Shown here: in pieces, positions 59,979 through 64,000 of the stretch | Numbering within the stretch: position 1 is the stretch's first letter | Layout: each line of letters opens with the position of its first letter | Assembly (NCBI RefSeq): GCF_048551375.1 | Contig: NZ_JBLYZJ010000006.1 | Span: forward strand, 1 to 64,000 | Length of the DNA: 64,000 bases | Source: Faucicola sp048551375 | GTDB taxonomy: Bacteria; Pseudomonadota; Gammaproteobacteria; Pseudomonadales; Moraxellaceae | Direction: 5' to 3' | The notes under the pieces: model-generated | The model's input: the letters and a program-made list of their open reading frames with translations, nothing else | What the model was told of the DNA's origin: nothing | Database searches by the model: none | Program-made: the position numbers and the translations under genes

Positions 59979-60719
59979 TTATTCGCCATGCCCAGTAATA
60001 TTTGGACGGTCAGCACCTAGCCAGCCGTACAATGCACCACCAATCGCACCGCCAATGATTGGGGCTACCCAAAACAACCACAACTGGCTCAATGACTGAC
60101 CGCCAACGAACACGGCAACCGCTGTTGAGCGAGCAGGGTTCACTGAGGTATTGGTCACAGGAATGCTGATGAGGTGAATCAAGGTCAAGCCTAGACCAAT
60201 CGCAATCGGTGCAAAACCTGCTGGGGCGTTTTTATGGGTAGAACCCATAATGATAATCAAGAAAATCGCCGTCAACACCACTTCGGTGACAAACGCTGAC
60301 ATCATGCTGTATTTACCTGGGGAAAAATCACCAAAACCATTGGTGGCAAATGCCCCTGCTGAGGTTGGGTCGATGCTGAATGTCCCTGTGCCTGATGCGA
60401 TGATGTATAAAATCAATGCACCAAAGATACCGCCCAACACTTGAGCCACGATATATGGGGCAAGTTCGTTTTTGGGGAAGCGATTACCCATCGCAAGACC
60501 GATGCTGACCGCAGGGTTAAAGTGACCGCCAGAGATATGACCGAAGGTATAAGCCCCTGTCAATACGGTCAAACCGAACGCCAACGCCACGCCCAAAAAG
60601 CCAATTCCTAATGGGTTGCCATCACCACCAAAGTTGGCAGCCAAGACCGCACTACCACAGCCACCGAACACCAGCCACATTGTACCGAGGAACTCGCCAG
60701 TTAATTTTTTTGCTAACAT
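59979..60719 (-). CDS. aqpZ: Aquaporin Z
   Basis: AqpZ is a water channel of the inner membrane. The 246-residue protein has both NPA motifs (GGHFNPAVSIGL and TSVNPARSTAVAVF) and six helices. The start LAKKLTGEFLGTMWLVFGGCGSAVLA is typical of AqpZ. ATG 60719 is preferred over the start two codons upstream. Confidence 0.96.
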   Translation of the reverse strand: MLAKKLTGEFLGTMWLVFGGCGSAVLAANFGGDGNPLGIGFLGVALAFGLTVLTGAYTFGHISGGHFNPAVSIGLAMGNRFPKNELAPYIVAQVLGGIFGALILYIIASGTGTFSIDPTSAGAFATNGFGDFSPGKYSMMSAFVTEVVLTAIFLIIIMGSTHKNAPAGFAPIAIGLGLTLIHLISIPVTNTSVNPARSTAVAVFVGGQSLSQLWLFWVAPIIGGAIGGALYGWLGADRPNITGHGE

Positions 60720-60882
60720 AATCAAGCCTTATGAATAGGATACGACTATCCTAAAAAAATAGTTTTTAAAATTTTTAAGTTTATCTTAATAAATTTTGGG
60801 CATTATAATGTAACGCCCCCTATTATTTGTAGGTGTTTTTAGTAACCGAATCTTGCAGGCTTATCGTTTCGTTAGCCGTTTA

Positions 60883-61653
60883 TCACGCCATGATATGCTG
60901 TCCACCATCAACAGGAATCACCGTGCCTGTGATTTTGCTCGCCGCATCACTGACCAAAAATGCCGCCAATCCGCCCACATCACTGGCATGCACATGATGA
61001 TGAATCGGTGCTTGCTCGGCTGCTCGCTGTAGTAGCTCGTCAAAGCGGTCAATGCCTGAGGCAGCACGTGTGATAATTGCTCCAGGGGAAATCGCATGCA
61101 CACGAATGTCTTTTTTGCCCAATTCTGCCGCCAAATAACGCACGCTACTTTCTAATGCGGCTTTGACAGGCCCCATCATATTGTAGTGGTCAACGACTCG
61201 CTCAGAGCCATAAAATGTCACGGTTAGCAAGCAACCACCGTCTTTCATCAAGGGTTCGGCAAGTTTGGCAGTTTTGATAAATGAATGGCTTGAGATGGTC
61301 ATGGCTTGGTTAAAGCCGTCCGCTGTACAGTCCACCACACGAGCGTGTAGGTCTTCTTTGGGAGCAAAAGCGATGGAATGTAACACAAAGTCGACTTTGC
61401 CCCAAGCTTGTTCGAGCTTGTGAAAAACGTTTTCCAAATGCCCTTCTTCTCGCACGTCACAAGGTTCAAAAATTTGGCACTTTAGCTCATCGACTAAGGG
61501 TTGGGTGTAGGTTTTGGTTTTTTCATTGAGGTAGGTGACAGCCACTTCCGCCCCTTGAGCGACAATGGCTTTGGCACAGCCGTAAGCGATAGATTGGTCG
61601 TTGGCGATGCCGATGATAAGCCCTTTTTTGCCTGTTAAATCGAAAATACTCAT
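60883..61653 (-). CDS. fabI: Enoyl-ACP reductase FabI
   Basis: FabI completes each fatty-acid elongation cycle, using NADH, and is the triclosan target. The 256-residue SDR protein has the FabI start GKKGLIIGIANDQSIAYG and LHSIAFAP. The catalytic pattern is Y...Y-x6-K in FYGSERVVDHYNMMGPVKAAL-like sequence. VTFYG follows the usual LTLTYLG position with small changes. Confidence 0.95.
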   Translation of the reverse strand: MSIFDLTGKKGLIIGIANDQSIAYGCAKAIVAQGAEVAVTYLNEKTKTYTQPLVDELKCQIFEPCDVREEGHLENVFHKLEQAWGKVDFVLHSIAFAPKEDLHARVVDCTADGFNQAMTISSHSFIKTAKLAEPLMKDGGCLLTVTFYGSERVVDHYNMMGPVKAALESSVRYLAAELGKKDIRVHAISPGAIITRAASGIDRFDELLQRAAEQAPIHHHVHASDVGGLAAFLVSDAASKITGTVIPVDGGQHIMA

Positions 61654-61740
61654 GTGCGAGTCCTTATAGGTATGGTTTTGATTGTTTTGAATGGTACGTT
61701 GTTATTATCAAATATTTATGACTAAATGCCCTGTTACTAC

Positions 61741-61833
61741 TACAGTGAATTAAATCAAAAATAAGACTTTAAATTTTGGGCGTATGCAATACGCCCAAAA
61801 TTTAAAGTCTTATTTCTAGTTTAAACGACTATA
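61741..61833. mobile_element. Intact Correia-like element with a 57-nt hairpin
   Basis: The 93-bp element runs from TACAGTGAATTAAATC to GTTTAAACGACTATA. Inside it two 27-base arms (61759-61785 and 61789-61815) pair perfectly around GCA and include the core GGGCGTATGCAATACGCCC. A disrupted copy is at 49961. The ends resemble TATAGTGGATTAA of neisserial Correia elements. It lies upstream of fabI and may affect its transcription. Confidence 0.8.
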
Positions 61834-61926
61834 TTTAAACAGCAAATAATGACAATTCGTTGAAATCAATCATCATAACTGGTTAAATCCGTATCATATT
61901 TAGACTTTTATTGGTCATAAATAAAC

Positions 61927-61958
61927 CAAAAAGCGATAAAACCGATGGTTTTATCGCT
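61927..61958 (-). terminator. Terminator of the ornithine decarboxylase gene
   Basis: AGCGATAAAACC (61932-61943) and GGTTTTATCGCT (61947-61958) pair perfectly; on the minus strand TTTTT follows. Confidence 0.9.
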
Positions 61959-61985
61959 GAACCTTAAACCCATAAATTTCACGAT

Positions 61986-64000
61986 TTATTTTTTTAATAC
62001 ATACGCATAAGCCAATTTACGTCCTTTATCATCGTATTCCCAATACACCCCCTGCACTTCTGGCTCAAAGCCCTGCAAGATATTCACGCCCTCTTCGAGT
62101 GCCAAGAAATACTCCAGCACCGCCCCATCCCACACTTCACCCGGAACGATACAATATACCCCCGGTGGATACGGCAACGCCCCTTCCATCGCCACACGCC
62201 CTTGAATTTGACGCAGTGGTACAAGTTCAATGTCATTGCGAATAAAGGCATTATGAGCATCAAAAGCACTCATGGCGACTTTGGGGCGATGTTCTCGCTC
62301 AAACATTTGTTTTTGCAGTTTATTGAGTTGATTTTTCGCATAAAAATTGTGCATTCTTTGACACAATTCATTGATAGATAGCTTGCGATATTGCGGATAG
62401 GCTTTGGCAAGAGTCGGCAATACTTGGCTAACTGGGCTATTTTCACGAATATGCTTTTCAAAGCGTACAATGCGAGCGACCAAATGCTGAAATTTTGCCA
62501 AAGTTTCAGCAGGGGTCAGCAAAAATAAAATCGAGTTTAAATCCGCCTTTTCTGGAATCACCGAGCTTTCACGCAGATAATGAGCCAGTATCGAAGCAGG
62601 AATACCAGTTTCTTCATACTCACCTGTTTCCATGTCAATACCGGGCGTGGTTAATAGCAATTTACAAGGGTCGATAAAATATTGGTCGTCCGCATAATGC
62701 TCAAAATCGTGCCACCTTGCCCCTGCCTCAAAACGGAAAAAACGAATATCATTGGCGATCGTTTCAGTGTCGTAATCTTGCCAATTTTTGCCATCAATTT
62801 TGGGCGGTACAAACGGCAAAATCATGGTACAGGTATCAAGCAGCATTTTACGAGCCTCAATACCACCGACCACACATTCATGCCACATCCGTTGCCCTGC
62901 CTTGCCTTCGTGCATTTTAGCATTGACATCTAGCGAGGCAAATAGCGGATAAAATGGCGAAGTCGAAACGTGCATCATAAAGGCATTGTTAAAGCGTTTA
63001 TGATTGACATAGCGAGCTTGACCGCTGATATGGTTGTCTTTTTTGTGAATTTGCGAGGCTTGCGAAAACCCTGCTTGTTGTTTATGCACAGACTGAGTGA
63101 CCAAAATTCCGGGGTCATTTTCGTTAAGTTCAAGCAGTAAAGGCGAGCAGTCACGCATCATCGGAATAAACTGCTCATAGCCGACCCACGCACTGTCAAA
63201 CAAGATATAATCACACAAATGCCCAATTCTATCGACTACTTGGCGAGCGTTATAAATCGTGCCGTCATACGTGCCAAGCTGAATCACGGCTAGGCGAAAT
63301 GGACGCTCGTTATCGGCTTTTTGTGGGGCGACTTCGGCAATACGCTGACGGATTTCGGCTTCATCAAAGCAATGGGCAGGAATTCCCCCAATCAAACCAT
63401 ACGCATTGCGGTCGGTTTCGAGATACACAGGGGTCGCCCCTGCCATCGTCAATGCCCCTTGATATACTGATTTATGGTTATTACGGTCAAACAATACCAA
63501 GTCGCCATGTGCCAATAATGCCCCAATGGCGATTTTATTGGAGGATGATGTACCATTTAGCACGAAGTAAGTCTTATCCGCATTAAACACTTTAGCGGCG
63601 TGGGCTTGTGCCTCGAACGCAGGGCCTTCATGGATGAGCAAATCGCCCAATCGCACATCGGCATTACACGAATCGGCACGGAATAAAGTTTCACCAAAGT
63701 ACAAATAAAAACGTCTGCCAGACGGATGCTTACGGAAAAACTGCCCGCCTTGATGCCCCGGACAGTCAAAGGCAGCATTGCCATAATCAGTATAATCCAT
63801 CAAGGCTTGGAAAAACGGTGGGTCAAGCGTGTCGATATAATCACTGGCGGCGGCATTGACCAATTGTCCGTTATAAAACTTTTGGTCATCGGCAAGCTCA
63901 AGCACGCCATACACATTGGGTAGCCACTCATCTGGCACGACATCGCCATACGGCAGGGCGACAAAAATCGGAATGTTAAATCCCAAATCCTCGATTTCTT
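61986..64000 (-). CDS. speC: Ornithine decarboxylase, fold type I (N-terminus outside window)
   Basis: It converts ornithine to putrescine with PLP. About 671 residues are visible; the frame is open at the window edge (EIEDLGFNIPIFVAL), so the start of the wing domain is missing. The PLP lysine lies in QSVHKQQAGFSQASQIHKKD, a block strongly matching E. coli SpeC/SpeF. DCPGHQGGQFFRKHPSG, ILFDSAWVGYEQF and SILFLLTPAE also fit. SpeC and SpeF cannot be told apart here, and lysine or arginine decarboxylase is less likely. argE in the same window makes its substrate. Confidence 0.88.
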   Translation of the reverse strand, partial: EIEDLGFNIPIFVALPYGDVVPDEWLPNVYGVLELADDQKFYNGQLVNAAASDYIDTLDPPFFQALMDYTDYGNAAFDCPGHQGGQFFRKHPSGRRFYLYFGETLFRADSCNADVRLGDLLIHEGPAFEAQAHAAKVFNADKTYFVLNGTSSSNKIAIGALLAHGDLVLFDRNNHKSVYQGALTMAGATPVYLETDRNAYGLIGGIPAHCFDEAEIRQRIAEVAPQKADNERPFRLAVIQLGTYDGTIYNARQVVDRIGHLCDYILFDSAWVGYEQFIPMMRDCSPLLLELNENDPGILVTQSVHKQQAGFSQASQIHKKDNHISGQARYVNHKRFNNAFMMHVSTSPFYPLFASLDVNAKMHEGKAGQRMWHECVVGGIEARKMLLDTCTMILPFVPPKIDGKNWQDYDTETIANDIRFFRFEAGARWHDFEHYADDQYFIDPCKLLLTTPGIDMETGEYEETGIPASILAHYLRESSVIPEKADLNSILFLLTPAETLAKFQHLVARIVRFEKHIRENSPVSQVLPTLAKAYPQYRKLSINELCQRMHNFYAKNQLNKLQKQMFEREHRPKVAMSAFDAHNAFIRNDIELVPLRQIQGRVAMEGALPYPPGVYCIVPGEVWDGAVLEYFLALEEGVNILQGFEPEVQGVYWEYDDKGRKLAYAYVLKK

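Overview
This 64 kb window reads as chromosomal DNA of a gammaproteobacterium of the family Moraxellaceae, most like a Moraxella (M. osloensis-type) genome. That placement is inferred from gene content: a gspN-gspC-gspD cluster apart from the other type II secretion genes, an XRE-HTH/aminotransferase fusion, a large isocitrate lyase, Pseudomonas/Acinetobacter-type gene orders such as yajR-ssb beside uvrA and ygfB/zapA, and moderate-to-low GC. No rRNA operon, CRISPR array, integrase or prophage was recognised.

Layout. 1-1.4 kb: a tRNA-Thr/Tyr/Gly/Thr-tuf operon (minus), cut by the window start. 1.6-6.7 kb: gspN-gspC-gspD plus an FHA protein. 6.9-9.1 kb: ssb and a YajR-like exporter. 9.2-13.0 kb: an accessory block placed between yajR and uvrA, made of a tail-anchored degenerate GIY-YIG protein, a type II restriction-modification system with a leaderless controller gene, and a very AT-rich membrane protein. 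13-24.6 kb: uvrA, small secreted proteins, a YqiA-like hydrolase, isocitrate lyase, a LysR regulator, and an nhaA-BCCT transporter pair. 25-32 kb: rpmB-rpmG, glutathione peroxidase, the HTH-aminotransferase fusion behind a perfect 19-bp palindrome, a sodium symporter, an ArsC-like phosphatase and pepP. 32-37 kb: vapBC and relBE modules, argE, ygfB, a coiled-coil gene and zapA. 37-48 kb: nadE, rsmJ, uppP, tsaB, a diiron-type metallo-beta-lactamase protein, bioC, ubiA, a ketopantoate reductase/L,D-transpeptidase-fold fusion, a DUF2059 protein and bioD. 48-52 kb: a cluster of small mobile repeats around a membrane-bound C13 peptidase and a glycosyltransferase. 51.7-59.3 kb: clpB behind a sigma-32-like promoter, a TrpR homologue, a solute-binding lipoprotein, then trpE-vapBC-trpG. 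59.3-64 kb: a Fur-box PepSY protein, aqpZ, fabI and ornithine decarboxylase, cut by the window end.

The most striking non-coding content is a set of short repeats. (1) A 125-bp MITE with ends TAGGACTTACGC occurs three times, each flanked by a perfect 5-bp target duplication. (2) A 68-bp double palindrome built on GGGCGTATGCAATACGCCC-type units occurs many times, once in frame inside bioC. (3) Elements whose ends resemble neisserial Correia repeats occur twice, one of them split by a 125-bp MITE. (4) Two further families (CTTTCCA-ended, and a CCCTGC-type double palindrome) are present. Several repeats touch genes: one supplies the C-terminus of an antitoxin, one abuts the start of the C13 peptidase, and one lies inside bioC.

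The best candidates for new biology are the PanE-YkuD fusion protein, the SSB whose DDDIPF tip is followed by 11 more residues, the toxin-antitoxin pair lodged between trpE and trpG, and the block between yajR and uvrA.
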